A stretch of DNA of 64,000 nt from contig NZ_CP149787.1 in NCBI RefSeq assembly GCF_037914945.1, positions 1,054,001 to 1,118,000 on the forward strand, written 5' to 3'. Position 1 is the stretch's first letter, and the number at the start of each line of letters is the position of its first letter. Position numbers and translations under genes: made by a program. This document shows positions 7,824-17,114 of this stretch, in pieces. Under the pieces are notes generated by a model that saw nothing but the letters and a program-made list of their open reading frames with translations, was not told the DNA's origin and did no database searches. The DNA is from Haloterrigena sp. KLK7. Its GTDB lineage: Archaea > Halobacteriota > Halobacteria > Halobacteriales > Natrialbaceae.

Positions 7824-8245
7824 AGTTGGTATTCTCCGTCGTCACCCCGTCGCGCTCGAGAGGTCGACCCCACCGGCCGACCCCCGAACGCCCGGGGCGA
7901 CTGCAAAAATGGCTACGGCACAGTCCACACTATATATACACAGGGTGACAAGAACATAGAAACACCCTCACATCGTCGGAGAGGTCGTATAAGCTCGATA
8001 AAGCGATGGTTGTGAACTGGAACCGAGGAATATACGCCGTCTATTTTCGCTGAGAGACCGTCTATTTCCGGGTATGTGGCGTCTACCGATTCGGGTGCCA
8101 TACGGACGAGGCCGATCAGGCAATCACTCCGTCCATTTTGCTCGAGCCGCGTAGCTGCTCTTCGGTCAGGAACTCGAGTCGCCGCTGCCCTTCTCGAGGT
8201 GCAGTTCGGAACCACGGTTTAGTGGGTGACCGTTGGACGACCGGT
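7824..8245. other. 422-bp divergent intergenic region
   Basis: No gene seen. It separates the leftward TasA-like operon from the rightward epimerase. A TATA-like run tatatata at 7931-7938 lies about 110 bp before the 7823 start and is the best promoter candidate for the operon. Nothing comparable is clear for the epimerase, whose start is at 8246. Confidence 0.5.
7929..7940 (-). promoter_or_regulatory. TATA-box candidate for TasA-like operon
   Basis: An alternating A/T run of eight (7931-7938) in otherwise GC-rich DNA, about 107 bp upstream of the ATG at 7823. If used, the leader would be about 80 bases, longer than usual for haloarchaea, so a nearer promoter is possible. Confidence 0.4.
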
Positions 8246-9175
8246 ATGGCCGAAACCGAACTATCGACGGCGGAGTTCGAGTACGATGTCGAGACCGCGA
8301 TCGTCACGGGGGCGACCGGGGACGTCGGGTCGTGGGTCGTCGACCGACTGGCGGACCGAGGCGTCGACGTCGTCGGGATCGATCTCGAGCGGCCCGACGG
8401 CGTGCGCGCGAACGTCGACTTCCGCGCCGTTGACCTGACCGAGGGCGTCGACACGTGGGAGACGATTCACGAGGTCGACCCCGACGCCGTCGTCCACCTG
8501 GCGGCCCTCTCGGATCCGCTCGAGAACCCGTCGACGCGGCTCTTCGAGAACAACGTCACGAGCGCGTACAACGTCCTGCAGGCGACCGGACGCGAGGGGA
8601 TCGACGTCGTCTGGTCGTCGTCGCAGGCGACCTACGGCGCGCTGTTCGCGGAGTCGACGTGGACGCCGGACTACCTGCCGATCGACGAGGCCCACGACCG
8701 CCGACCCGAGGACGCCTACGGCCTCTCGAAGGTCTGCGGCGAGGAGATCGCGAAATCGATCGCCCGTCGGTACGACATCTCGGTGACGACGATCCGGCCG
8801 GCGACGATCTTTTCGCCGACGAAGGAGCGAGCGCGCCCGCCCGAGGACGGCTCGGACCTCTCGAGCGAGGAACCGACCGGGAACTTCGCGTCCTACGTCG
8901 ACGTACGCGACGTCGCCCGGATGGTCGAAGCGGCGCTGGCGGCCGACCTCGAGGGTCACGAGGAGTTCCTCTGTGTCGCCGACGAGAACTACCTCGGGCG
9001 GCCGACCGCGGAACTCGTCGAGACGGTCTGCGGATCGATTCCCGGCGAGGTCGACCTCGAGGGCAAGGAGTCGGCGCTGTCGAACGCGAAGGCCGCCGAG
9101 GTGCTCGGCTGGACGCCAGCCCACACGTGGCACGAGGGGTCCGACGAGGACGTCTCGGGACCGACGTGGCTCTGA
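8246..9175 (+). CDS. NAD-dependent epimerase/dehydratase (extended SDR)
   Basis: 309-aa Rossmann-fold enzyme. The dinucleotide-binding motif TGATGDVGSWVVDRL is near residue 17, the acidic residue after beta-2 (GIDLE) predicts NAD rather than NADP, and the YGLSKVCGEE catalytic Tyr-Lys pair is near residue 160. These are nucleotide-sugar epimerase features. The start at 8246 (MAETELST) was chosen because upstream residues lack any fold. No sugar genes are adjacent, so the substrate is open. Confidence 0.85.
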   Translation: MAETELSTAEFEYDVETAIVTGATGDVGSWVVDRLADRGVDVVGIDLERPDGVRANVDFRAVDLTEGVDTWETIHEVDPDAVVHLAALSDPLENPSTRLFENNVTSAYNVLQATGREGIDVVWSSSQATYGALFAESTWTPDYLPIDEAHDRRPEDAYGLSKVCGEEIAKSIARRYDISVTTIRPATIFSPTKERARPPEDGSDLSSEEPTGNFASYVDVRDVARMVEAALAADLEGHEEFLCVADENYLGRPTAELVETVCGSIPGEVDLEGKESALSNAKAAEVLGWTPAHTWHEGSDEDVSGPTWL

Positions 9176-9192
9176 GCCCCGCTGCGAGCCGG

Positions 9193-9798
9193 TTATCGAG
9201 GAGACGGGAACCGGGGACGCCACCGCGGAACGTCCGTCTCGTTCCGGGCGACCAGCGTGACGCGCGGCTCGTCGCCGACCCGGTGTTCGGCGTAGTAGAG
9301 GATCGCGAGGTCAGAACACGCCGTCAGGAGTTCGTTTGCATCGAACCGAAACCGATCGCCCGGTCCGAAGTCGTCCGCCGGCGACGCGAGGTAGTGTTCG
9401 TAACAGAGGACGCCGCCGGGCGCGAGGGCGTCGATCAGCGCCGGTAGTCGGTCGCGCGCGTCGAAGAAACTCACCGTCACGAGGTCGTAGCGCCCCTCGG
9501 GGACGCAGTAGCTGTCGATGTCGGCGAGAATCCAGTTGACGGTCGATTCGAACCCGGCCGCCCGCTCGCGATCGCGGGCCCGCGAGAGCTTCGCGCTCGA
9601 GAGGTCGACGGCGTCGACGGTCCAGCCGCGGTCCGCGAGGGCGAGGGCGTTCCGGCCGGTTCCGGTGGCGACGTCGAACGCCCGTCCGGGCGACAGGGCC
9701 TCGACGACCGTGCTGACGACCGGTGCGAGCCCGTCCGGTTCGGCGGCGTCGCCTCGAGAGTGGGACGCGTCCGACCCGGTATCGGGGTCTTCAGTCAC
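9193..9798 (-). CDS. Class I SAM-dependent methyltransferase
   Basis: 201-aa methyltransferase with motif I DVATGTGRNALALADRGW around residue 40 and the acidic loop VDAVDLSSAKL after beta-2. YDLVTVSFFDARDRLPALI and GGVLCYEHYL correspond to motifs post-I to III. The layout resembles TehB/UbiE-like small-molecule methyltransferases. It begins with GTG at 9798 (reverse strand cac), supported by the MTEDPDTGS-type haloarchaeal N-terminus. It converges with the epimerase 17 bp away. Confidence 0.85.
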   Translation of the reverse strand: MTEDPDTGSDASHSRGDAAEPDGLAPVVSTVVEALSPGRAFDVATGTGRNALALADRGWTVDAVDLSSAKLSRARDRERAAGFESTVNWILADIDSYCVPEGRYDLVTVSFFDARDRLPALIDALAPGGVLCYEHYLASPADDFGPGDRFRFDANELLTACSDLAILYYAEHRVGDEPRVTLVARNETDVPRWRPRFPSPR

Positions 9799-9895
9799 GG
9801 CTCGTACTCGCGGGATGCAGTCCCCTTAGTCTTCCCGTGAGAGTCACCGATCGTCAGCGGGCGTCGACACGATAGCGCGTCCGTTCCACCGCCGT

Positions 9896-10189
9896 CTACG
9901 TCACGTACAGGGAGTAGGCGATAATGACGAAGCCGGCGAGCATGAGGAGGCTCTCGAGCAGGATGCCCGTCATCAACGAGACGCCGAGGATCTCGTACAG
10001 CAGGCCGGCCAGTACGAGCCCCAGCGTCACGAGGCCGAATCCGACGGCGAGAAGACGGAGCGCGCGCTGGCGCGTCCGGCGGTACGCTTTGAACGCGAGA
10101 AACGTGATGAGACTGCCCACGAGCAGGATGAGGGTCTTGACGACGGCGAGCGTGATGGCGATCGACGTTCCTGCGTCGTGGAAACTCAT
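9896..10189 (-). CDS. Small three-TM membrane protein (resembles DUF7521)
   Basis: 97-aa integral membrane protein of unknown function with TM segments at about 8-32 (IAITLAVVKTLILLVGSLIT), 43-65 (LLAVGFGLVTLGLVLAGLLY) and 72-95, with a short basic loop FKAYRRTRQRALR between the first two. It matches a haloarchaeal-specific family usually found beside small winged-helix regulators; no such partner is adjacent here. Confidence 0.7.
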   Translation of the reverse strand: MSFHDAGTSIAITLAVVKTLILLVGSLITFLAFKAYRRTRQRALRLLAVGFGLVTLGLVLAGLLYEILGVSLMTGILLESLLMLAGFVIIAYSLYVT

Positions 10190-10335
10190 AGTGGTCCGTA
10201 CGTCGAAAATTACGAACGGGAACCAAGTAGCTTGCGTTCACGACGAATGCGGCCGGCCGTAGCCGCGGTCTCGAGGCGAATCGGACCGACGCGCGGACAC
10301 CGAATCTTTTGCACGGCGGTCCCGAACCGACGGCC

Positions 10336-10638
10336 ATGACGCGATTGGTCGAACTCGAGGAGACGGGACCGCGAAAGCTCGACCCGTCGGATATCGACGA
10401 CGAGAAGGGAGACGTCGCGGTCTGTCGGTGCGGCCTGTCGGAGTCGTTTCCGTTCTGCGACGGGAGCCACCGACGGACCCGCGACGAGGACCCGGACGAG
10501 ACCTACGTCTACGAGGACGGCGAGCGCCGAGTCGTCGAACGAGTCGTAACTGAAGACGAGTCGGCCGCCGACAGCGACGGGAGCACCGAGGACAGCGGAA
10601 GCGGTTCCGATGCCGATGACGACGGCAGCGCCGAATAA
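10336..10638 (+). CDS. CDGSH-type iron-sulfur protein
   Basis: 100-aa small protein with CRCGLSESFPFCDGSHRR at about residues 34-51: Cys-x-Cys, then CDGSH, the C3H ligand set of a [2Fe-2S] CDGSH/mitoNEET cluster. The C-terminal 40 residues are acidic and low complexity. Role in archaea is unclear; electron transfer or Fe-S handling is assumed from the family. ATG at 10336 chosen over an upstream ATG at 10309. It converges with the copper ATPase 21 bp away. Confidence 0.88.
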   Translation: MTRLVELEETGPRKLDPSDIDDEKGDVAVCRCGLSESFPFCDGSHRRTRDEDPDETYVYEDGERRVVERVVTEDESAADSDGSTEDSGSGSDADDDGSAE

Positions 10639-10659
10639 GCGGCGCTACCGGAGTTACCG

Positions 10660-13128
10660 TTACCGCATCGAACGCGAGGAGTTGAGCACGACCAGCAGGC
10701 TGCTCGCGGCCATCGCGACGGCGGCGAAGAGGGGGTTCAGCAGGCCGGCGACCGCCAGCGGGATCGCCACCGCGTTGTAGCAGAACGCCCAGCCGAGGTT
10801 CTGTCGGATGCGCCGGTGCGTGCTCGCGGCGATCGCGAGCGTCTCGCCGACCGCCTCGAGGTCGTCGCCGACGATCACCGCGTCGGCCGCGTCGGTCGCG
10901 AGTTGCGTCCCGCCGCCCATCGCGATGCCGACGTCGGCGGCGGCCAGCGCGGGCGCGTCGTTGCTCCCGTCGCCGACCATCGCGACCGTCCCCCGCGCGC
11001 GGAGGCGGTCGACGGTCTCGGCTTTCGCCTCCGGCGGGACGCCCGCGAAGACCTCGTCGACGCCGTCGACCGCGCGGAACCGCTCGGCGGCCGGCCCCTC
11101 GTCGCCGGTGAGGACGACGATCTCGCGACCCACCGAGAGCGTCTCGAGCGCTGCATCCAGTTCCTCGCGTTCCGAGTCGCCGACCGCGACGACGCCGTGA
11201 ACCCGGCCGTTCCAGCCGACGGCTACCGGGACGCGACCGGCCGCGCGGGCCTCGTCGATCGGGGACTCGAGGGCGTCGGGAACCGACAGCCCGCGCTCGC
11301 GGCAGAAGTCGGGGTGGCCGACGACGACGCGAGCGCCGTCGACGACGCCGCTGACGCCGCGGTCGGCTCGCTCGAACGAGTCAACAGCTGTGGAGCCGTC
11401 GGCGCCGGCCACGGTACCATCGTCATTTTCGGCCTCGAGACCACCGCCGTCGGCCGCGGCGACGGGCGCCGCCTCGACGACGGCGGCGGCGATCGGGTGC
11501 TCCGATAGTGATTCGACCGCGCCGGCCCGGCGGAGGAGTTCGTCCGAGTCGGTCCCGTCGACGACGTGGACGTCCTCGACGGCCATTTCCCCGGTCGTCA
11601 GCGTTCCCGTCTTGTCCAGCACGACGACGTCGACGTCCGGCGCGTCCTCGAAGATCGTCTCCGCGGCGACGACGATCCCGCGCTTCGCGGCGGCCTGGAC
11701 GCCCGCGGCGATCGCCAGCGGCGTCGCCAGCCCGAGCGCGCAGGGACAGGAGACGATGACGACTGTCAGCCCGATCAGGAGGGCGGTCGACGGGCTCGAG
11801 CCGGTCGCGAGCGAGACGGCGACCGTCCCAGTGGCGAGGGCGACGACAAGCGGGACGAACACCGTCGCGAGCTTGTCCGCGAGCCGCTGGACGCCGGGCC
11901 GCGAGCTCTGGATCGACCAGAGCAGGGAGACGAGCCGATCGAGGGTGCTCTCGGCCTCGTCGCCGACCGCGAGGACGATCGGCGCGTCGGTGACGACGGT
12001 GCCGCCGCGGAGTTCGTCGCCGGGGGCCTTCCGGACCGGGAGGGACTCGCCGGTGACCAGCGACTCGTCGACGGCGGCGGTCCCCTCGACGATCTCGCCG
12101 TCGAGGGGAACCCGCTCGCCGGGGCGGACGAGCAGTCGGTCTCCGGGGTCGACGGCCTCGAGCGGAACCGTCTCGCCGCTCTCGAGGCGGGCCTCGTCGA
12201 CCTGCCGTTCGGTCAGTTCCGAGAGCAGCCCCGTCGCGCGGCGCTTGACCGCCCGCTCGTAGTGGGTGCCCGCCGTGACGACGAGGACGACGGCGACGGT
12301 GACGTCGAAGTAGAGGTGGCTCTCCCCGAGGAGGATCGCGACCGCGCTGTAACCGTACGAGCCGAGCGCGGCCGTCGCGACGAGCAGGTCCATGTTCGGC
12401 CGGCCCGCCCGGAGGCTGACGTACGCGCCCCGGAGGATCGGATACCCGGTGTAGAAGAGGATGAACGACGTGAACGCCCAGATGTTCGCGGACAGAAAGG
12501 CGAGCTCGTAGCCGCCGAAGGCGACGACCGGATCGAGGTCGAAGTAGGTCGGGTAGAGAAAGAGGACGTACCACACCATGACCATCATGCCGAAGAAGCC
12601 GCCGAGCAGCAGCCGAGCGATCCCGTCGTCGGAGCCCGCGTCGCCGTCAGCAGCCGATCGGTCGGTCGCGGTGTAGCCGTATCCCGAGACGATCTCGGGG
12701 AGGTCGTCGGCCGCGAGCCGGTCGGGATCGTAGACGATCCGGATCGTGTCGGTCGCGTAGCTCGCCGTCGCACCGAGCACGCCCGCCTCGCCCTCGGCGA
12801 CCGACTCGAGGAAGGCCTCGCAGGTCGAACAGTGCATCCCGTCGACCGCGAGGAAGGCGTCCTCGCCGTCGAGGTCGTCGAGGTCGCGCTCGTCCGCCGC
12901 GCTCGACCCGTCCAGCCGCGATCGAACCGCCGACTCGTCGGGTCCGTCGGCGGTCCGCTCGAGCGTCCGCGAGACCTCGAGACAGCCCCGACAGCAGTAG
13001 GCGCCGCCGACGTCGGGATCGGTGATCGGCGCCGACGGGAGCGGCAGGTCACAGAGGTCGCAGCTGTCAGCCCCGTCGGCTGTCGACGAGGCGGGCGATC
13101 TCGCGGACGGTCGTGAGTTCGTGCGCAT
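10660..13128 (-). CDS. Heavy-metal P-type ATPase, CcoI/FixI-like copper pump
   Basis: 822-aa P1B ATPase. The N-terminus has a Cys-rich domain (CDLCDLPL then YCCRGCLEV, residues about 23-50) as in CcoI/FixI, followed by a heavy-metal-associated domain with GMHCSTC near residue 107. Later come the membrane motif SCPCALG, the phosphorylation site DKTGTLTTGE, SLSEHPIA and GDGSNDAPALAAADVG. This class loads copper for heme-copper oxidase assembly. It is 2 bp from the SafE-like gene and divergent from the ba3 oxidase, which supports that role. I set the start at 13128 (MRTNSRPS); the open frame extends upstream only as a shadow of the next gene. Confidence 0.92.
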   Translation of the reverse strand: MRTNSRPSARSPASSTADGADSCDLCDLPLPSAPITDPDVGGAYCCRGCLEVSRTLERTADGPDESAVRSRLDGSSAADERDLDDLDGEDAFLAVDGMHCSTCEAFLESVAEGEAGVLGATASYATDTIRIVYDPDRLAADDLPEIVSGYGYTATDRSAADGDAGSDDGIARLLLGGFFGMMVMVWYVLFLYPTYFDLDPVVAFGGYELAFLSANIWAFTSFILFYTGYPILRGAYVSLRAGRPNMDLLVATAALGSYGYSAVAILLGESHLYFDVTVAVVLVVTAGTHYERAVKRRATGLLSELTERQVDEARLESGETVPLEAVDPGDRLLVRPGERVPLDGEIVEGTAAVDESLVTGESLPVRKAPGDELRGGTVVTDAPIVLAVGDEAESTLDRLVSLLWSIQSSRPGVQRLADKLATVFVPLVVALATGTVAVSLATGSSPSTALLIGLTVVIVSCPCALGLATPLAIAAGVQAAAKRGIVVAAETIFEDAPDVDVVVLDKTGTLTTGEMAVEDVHVVDGTDSDELLRRAGAVESLSEHPIAAAVVEAAPVAAADGGGLEAENDDGTVAGADGSTAVDSFERADRGVSGVVDGARVVVGHPDFCRERGLSVPDALESPIDEARAAGRVPVAVGWNGRVHGVVAVGDSEREELDAALETLSVGREIVVLTGDEGPAAERFRAVDGVDEVFAGVPPEAKAETVDRLRARGTVAMVGDGSNDAPALAAADVGIAMGGGTQLATDAADAVIVGDDLEAVGETLAIAASTHRRIRQNLGWAFCYNAVAIPLAVAGLLNPLFAAVAMAASSLLVVLNSSRSMR

Positions 13129-13130
13129 CG

Positions 13131-14024
13131 TTAGAACGGGGGTGCGAACGGCAACGGCAGGTGCGGGAGGTGGATCCCGTACAGCATCAGCCCGTGCGAG
13201 AGGGGGACGTAGCCGAGGACGACGAAGGCGACGCCGAGCCCCCGGTGGAGCCGGACGCGCGTCGCGGACTCGAGGGCGGTCAGGACGGTCCCGTAGGCGA
13301 ACAGCGTCGGGATCGTTCCGAGCCCGAGGACGGCCAGCGAGAGCGCCCCGCGCGTCGGCGAGCCGACCGCGAACGCGTAGAGGTACGCCGGATAGATGAT
13401 CGGACACGGCATGAGTCCGTGGACGGCACCGAGCGCCGCGATCCCCGGCGACGTCGCGAGCCGGTCGACCCGACTCGAGAGCAGCCCCGAGAGCCGACGG
13501 AACAGCGTCCCGACGATGGGGAGATCGTGACCGGGGACGGCCGTCCGCCCGCGGACGTAGTAGAGGCCGCTCGCGATGATGGCGATCCCGACGAGGACGC
13601 CCGTCGCGCCCCTGACGGAGTCGCCGACCGCGGCGACGGCCTCGCTCGAGGCGACCGTCGCCGCACCGAGGAGGCCGAAGAGGCCCCCGATCGCCGCGTA
13701 GCTCGCCGTCCGACCGAGGTTGAACAGCGCGTGCTGGCGCACCTCGTAGCCGGTGAGCGCGTCGTCGCGGCGCTTGTCGCTGGCGGCGCCGACCCGATCG
13801 GCGTAGGTCGTCACCAGCGGCCCGCACATCCCCAGACAGTGGGCGCCGGCCAGCAGTCCGACGACGAAGAGGACGACCAGGTCCGCGTGCTCGAGTCCGA
13901 GCCCCGGACCGGCGGTGCTCGCGAGCGTCGCGTCGGCGACGAGCCGGTCGAGTCCGGGAAAAGCGACGACAGCGGACGGGGACGGTGCGAGTGCCACGGC
14001 GGTCATCGGAACGGCGGTCGTCAA
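13131..14024 (-). CDS. TauE/SafE-family membrane protein (oxidase-biogenesis context)
   Basis: 297-aa protein with about seven TM segments. Two repeated signature motifs, GAHCLGMCGP near residue 60 and HGLMPCPIIYPAY near residue 200, each contain Cys-Pro/Gly groups typical of the SafE/DsbD-like branch that sits next to CcoGHIS clusters in bacteria. It overlaps the 71-aa gene upstream by ATGA and is 2 bp from the copper ATPase, so the three form an operon. It probably takes part in copper or thiol handling for the adjacent oxidase (inference). Confidence 0.82.
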   Translation of the reverse strand: MTTAVPMTAVALAPSPSAVVAFPGLDRLVADATLASTAGPGLGLEHADLVVLFVVGLLAGAHCLGMCGPLVTTYADRVGAASDKRRDDALTGYEVRQHALFNLGRTASYAAIGGLFGLLGAATVASSEAVAAVGDSVRGATGVLVGIAIIASGLYYVRGRTAVPGHDLPIVGTLFRRLSGLLSSRVDRLATSPGIAALGAVHGLMPCPIIYPAYLYAFAVGSPTRGALSLAVLGLGTIPTLFAYGTVLTALESATRVRLHRGLGVAFVVLGYVPLSHGLMLYGIHLPHLPLPFAPPF

Positions 14025-14236
14025 CGGGCGGTTCCGTTCCCGTTTCCGGAGTGGTCGCCGTGTGCCCCCTCGACCGGCGACATCGCGAGGTACAGCGAGC
14101 CGACGATCAGTGCGACGTTGACCGCGCTGACGAGGCCGGCGACCCCCGAGTTCGTGACTCCGTAGACGAGGACCGGAACGACCGCGAGCAGTCCGATGGC
14201 AGCCGCGTACCGCGGCGTGACAGTCTCGAGCGTCAT
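14021..14236 (-). CDS. Two-TM small protein of the ba3 oxidase locus
   Basis: 71-aa membrane protein with hydrophobic segments at about 10-28 (YAAAIGLLAVVPVLVYG) and 32-52 (GLVSAVNVALIVGSLYLAM) and a short His/Gly/Asn-rich tail. Its stop overlaps the start of the SafE-like gene (ATGA). In haloarchaea small proteins of this kind are annotated as ba3 oxidase accessory subunits. The start at 14236 (MTLETVT) leaves exactly 100 bp to the divergent oxidase operon. Confidence 0.7.
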   Translation of the reverse strand: MTLETVTPRYAAAIGLLAVVPVLVYGVTNSGVAGLVSAVNVALIVGSLYLAMSPVEGAHGDHSGNGNGTAR

Positions 14237-14336
14237 AGCCGTCTCTCGGGCGGTCAACGAGTTAATACCTCGAGAAGTTCCCATCGGTCGGGAATTACGA
14301 TCGGTCGTAAGTTCTCGCTCTTCCCTATCCACCCGT

Positions 14337-14573
14337 ATGAGTTCGGCAACAGAACAACGGACGACCGATCAGGCCGGCGAAACTGCGTCTGGGGAGACCG
14401 GCCCGGTTCGCACGATCGGTCACGACGAGTACGATCCGATCGGGACGCTGATCCTGATCGCGATCTACTTCGCGATACTGGTACTGCTGTGGCTGTTCAT
14501 GTACTTCGTCGAGTTCCTCGGCAACGGGCCGACCGTCGTGGGGGCGCTCATGCCGGTGGTGGGGCTGGCATGA
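14337..14573 (+). CDS. Small one-TM subunit of ba3-type oxidase (CbaD-like)
   Basis: 78-aa protein with a hydrophilic N-terminus, one TM (TLILIAIYFAILVLLWLFMY, about 37-56) and a short end. It is the first gene of the oxidase operon and overlaps subunit II by ATGA. In Natronomonas pharaonis the ba3 operon likewise begins with a small subunit (CbaD). The Asp-Pro-Ile-Gly segment before the TM resembles the short subunit of B-type oxidases. Confidence 0.75.
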   Translation: MSSATEQRTTDQAGETASGETGPVRTIGHDEYDPIGTLILIAIYFAILVLLWLFMYFVEFLGNGPTVVGALMPVVGLA

Positions 14574-15370
14574 ACATCCACACCTACGAGAAGCTCTGGC
14601 TGGCCGCGGCGATGGTGTTGATCGTCGGCTTCATCGCGACGATCACGTACGGCGCCGTCGGGCCCGGCGTCACGATGGTCAGCGACGACGGCGGCTCGAT
14701 CGACCCCGACGCGATCAACGACCACGAGCGGTTCGGCGAGACCGGCGTCACGCACGTCGGCGGCAACGAGTACGAGGTCGACGTCGTCGCGCAGGCGTGG
14801 TCGTACTCGCCGGGCGAGATCGAGGTGCCGGCCAACAGCGAGGTGACGTTCTACGTCACGAGCCGGGACGTGACTCACAGCTTCTCCGTGGTCGGGACGA
14901 ACATCAACACGATGGTCATCCCCGGCGAGGTCTCGGAGATGACCGTCGAGTTCGACGACCCGGGCGAGTACGGCATCCTCTGTAACGAGTACTGCGGCCA
15001 GGGCCACCACAACATGGAGGGCAAGCTGAACGTCGTTCCCGAAGACGAGTTCGAGATGACCGAACTGGACGTCGAGGCCCCCGACGAGGTCGACGCGGGC
15101 AACGAAACGACGATCAACGCGACCGTCAGCGACGGAATGCAGACCGACCTCGAGACGACCGCGACCCTCGAGATCGGCGACCAGCAGTACGAAGAAGACG
15201 TCGCGATCGAGGGCGCCGGCAGCCAGTCCGTCGAGTTCGCGGTCGACGCCGACGAACTGGGCGCGGGCGACCACGACTGGACGGTGACCGTCGACGGCGA
15301 GGAGGAGAGCGGCACGCTCACCGTCGCGGACGGCAACGGCGGCTCCGACGGAGGTGACGGCGATGCGTAA
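14570..15370 (+). CDS. cbaB: Cytochrome ba3 oxidase subunit II (CuA) with C-terminal extension
   Basis: 266-aa subunit II. One N-terminal TM (about 8-30) anchors a cupredoxin domain; the CuA ligands are visible as DVTHSFSV (His) and CNEYCGQGHHNM (two Cys, His, Met) at about 101 and 140-151. The core ends near residue 160. The remaining 100 residues form an Asp/Glu/Thr-rich beta segment that looks like an added Ig/CARDB-like domain plus a Gly/Asp tail, which ordinary ba3 subunit II lacks. Translation is coupled to both neighbours (ATGA before, 8-bp overlap with subunit I). Confidence 0.92.
   Translation: MNIHTYEKLWLAAAMVLIVGFIATITYGAVGPGVTMVSDDGGSIDPDAINDHERFGETGVTHVGGNEYEVDVVAQAWSYSPGEIEVPANSEVTFYVTSRDVTHSFSVVGTNINTMVIPGEVSEMTVEFDDPGEYGILCNEYCGQGHHNMEGKLNVVPEDEFEMTELDVEAPDEVDAGNETTINATVSDGMQTDLETTATLEIGDQQYEEDVAIEGAGSQSVEFAVDADELGAGDHDWTVTVDGEEESGTLTVADGNGGSDGGDGDA
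15350..15357 (+). promoter_or_regulatory. Shine-Dalgarno site for subunit I
   Basis: ggaggtga five bases before the ATG at 15363, inside the end of the subunit II gene. It supports 15363 rather than the in-frame GTG at 15354, which overlaps the site itself. Confidence 0.7.
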
Positions 15371-17114
15371 CGCCTACGTCGATCAGTTCCCGGCGGAGGC
15401 GAAGGTGATCAAGGCCGCCTTCTGGAGTTCCTTCATCGCGCTGGCCATCGGCGGCCTCCTCGGACTCGTGCAAGCGCTCCACCGGACGGACGTCGTCCGG
15501 TTCATCGATTCGGCGGACTACTACACCGTGTTGACGGCCCACGGCGTCCTGTTGGCGATCACGTTCACGATCTTCTTCCTCGTGGGCATCTTCACCTGGG
15601 CGGTGACGACCAGCCTCGAGCGGGGCGTCGTCGACACCCGTTTCACCTGGTCGTGGTACGCGATGATGGTGGTCGGCACGGTACTGGTCGGCGTCACGAT
15701 CTTCGCCGGCTTCCTCGAGGACGCGCCGGAGATCCTCGGCGCGCCGCTGAACGCGGACGTCCTCTTCACGTTCTACGCGCCGCTGCAGGCCCACCCCTTC
15801 TTCTACGTCGGACTGGTGCTGTTCGTCGTCGGCTCCTGGCTCGCCGGCGTCGACTGGTTCCGGACGTGGTGGGCCTGGCGTGACGAGAATCCGGACGCGC
15901 GGATCCCGCTGCCGACGTTCATGGTGTTGACGACGACGCTGTTCTGGTACATCTGTACGTTCGGCGTCGCGCTGTCGATCCTCGTCTTCCTGCTGCCGTG
16001 GTCGCTGGGGCTCGTCGACTCCGTCAACCCGCTGCTGACCCGGACGCTGTTCTGGTACTTCGGCCACGCCGTCGTCTACTTCTGGCTGATGCCGACGTAC
16101 GTGATGTGGTACATCATGCTGCCGAAGTTCTCCGGCGGGAAGCTGTTCAGCGATCCGCTCGCACGCGTCGTCTTCGTGTTGTTCCTGCTGCTCTCGACCC
16201 CGCTGGGCATCCACCACCAGTATCTGGATCCCGGCATCGCGGAAGGCTACAAGTTCATCGCGATGACGAACACGATGTTCCTGTTGCTGCCGAGCCTGCT
16301 GACCGCGTTCACCGTCGTCGCGAGCATGGAACACGGCGCGCGCCAGCGCGGCGGCGAGGGCTATCTCGGCTGGCTCAGAGCCCTGCCGTGGCGCGATCCG
16401 GTCTTCACCGGCATGGCGCTCGCGGGCCTGATGTTCGCCGCGGCCGGCTTCTCCGGCATGATCAACGCGGGGATGAACATCAACTACCTCGTCCACAACA
16501 CCTGGTGGGTCGTCGGCCACTTCCACCTCACCGTCGGCACCGCCGTCGCGCTGACGTTCATGGCGGCCGCCTACTGGTTCATCCCGCAGGTGACCGGCAA
16601 GGCGCTGTGGAACCGCTCCGTCGCGCTGGGGCAGGTCCTGCTGTGGTTCATCGGCATGACGTTCATGTCGAACGCGATGCACCGCTCGGGGCTGTTCGGG
16701 ATGCCCCGCCGGACCGCCGAGCCCCAGTACAGCGGCTTCGAGTTCGAACCCGCGGCCGGGACCGTCGGCGAGATCAACGCGCAGGTCGCCCTCGGCGCCG
16801 TGATCCTGACCGTCTCGCTGGCCCTGTTCCTCCTGAACATGGTCCTGACGTCGTTCAACGGGACCAGCGACGCGATTCCGGACAACACCTACGCCGGAAC
16901 GCTCTCCGGGCCCGAGGACGCGCCGGAGATCCTCGATAACCTCACGCTCTGGACCGCCATCGCCATCGTCCTCGTGATCTTCGCGTACACGCTCCCGCTC
17001 GCGAGCATCGTCGAGAACGGCGGCCTGTTCGGCCCCGGCATCGAGGGGCGACAGCTCACGCTCGCCCCCGATACCGCGGCCGTCCTCGAGACCGTCCGTG
17101 AGGTGATCCCATAG
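15363..17114 (+). CDS. cbaA: Cytochrome ba3 oxidase subunit I
   Basis: 583-aa heme-copper oxidase subunit I with about 13 TM segments. Ligands can be read: HGVLLAITF (low-spin heme His), FGHAVVYFW (CuB His and the cross-linked Tyr four residues on), LGIHHQY (two CuB His) and VVGHFHLTVGT (heme a3 and heme b His). The motif pattern without the A-type Glu is that of B-type (ba3) oxidases. It reduces O2 to water at the cytoplasmic membrane. It overlaps subunit II and is followed without a gap by the small CbaC-like gene. Confidence 0.95.
   Translation: MRNAYVDQFPAEAKVIKAAFWSSFIALAIGGLLGLVQALHRTDVVRFIDSADYYTVLTAHGVLLAITFTIFFLVGIFTWAVTTSLERGVVDTRFTWSWYAMMVVGTVLVGVTIFAGFLEDAPEILGAPLNADVLFTFYAPLQAHPFFYVGLVLFVVGSWLAGVDWFRTWWAWRDENPDARIPLPTFMVLTTTLFWYICTFGVALSILVFLLPWSLGLVDSVNPLLTRTLFWYFGHAVVYFWLMPTYVMWYIMLPKFSGGKLFSDPLARVVFVLFLLLSTPLGIHHQYLDPGIAEGYKFIAMTNTMFLLLPSLLTAFTVVASMEHGARQRGGEGYLGWLRALPWRDPVFTGMALAGLMFAAAGFSGMINAGMNINYLVHNTWWVVGHFHLTVGTAVALTFMAAAYWFIPQVTGKALWNRSVALGQVLLWFIGMTFMSNAMHRSGLFGMPRRTAEPQYSGFEFEPAAGTVGEINAQVALGAVILTVSLALFLLNMVLTSFNGTSDAIPDNTYAGTLSGPEDAPEILDNLTLWTAIAIVLVIFAYTLPLASIVENGGLFGPGIEGRQLTLAPDTAAVLETVREVIP

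Noticed and set aside
13129-13827. Upstream extension of the copper ATPase frame to 1055 aa
   Set aside because: The added 233 residues are Arg/Pro-rich shadow of the SafE-like gene; the ATG at 13128 gives a natural Cys-rich CcoI-type N-terminus.
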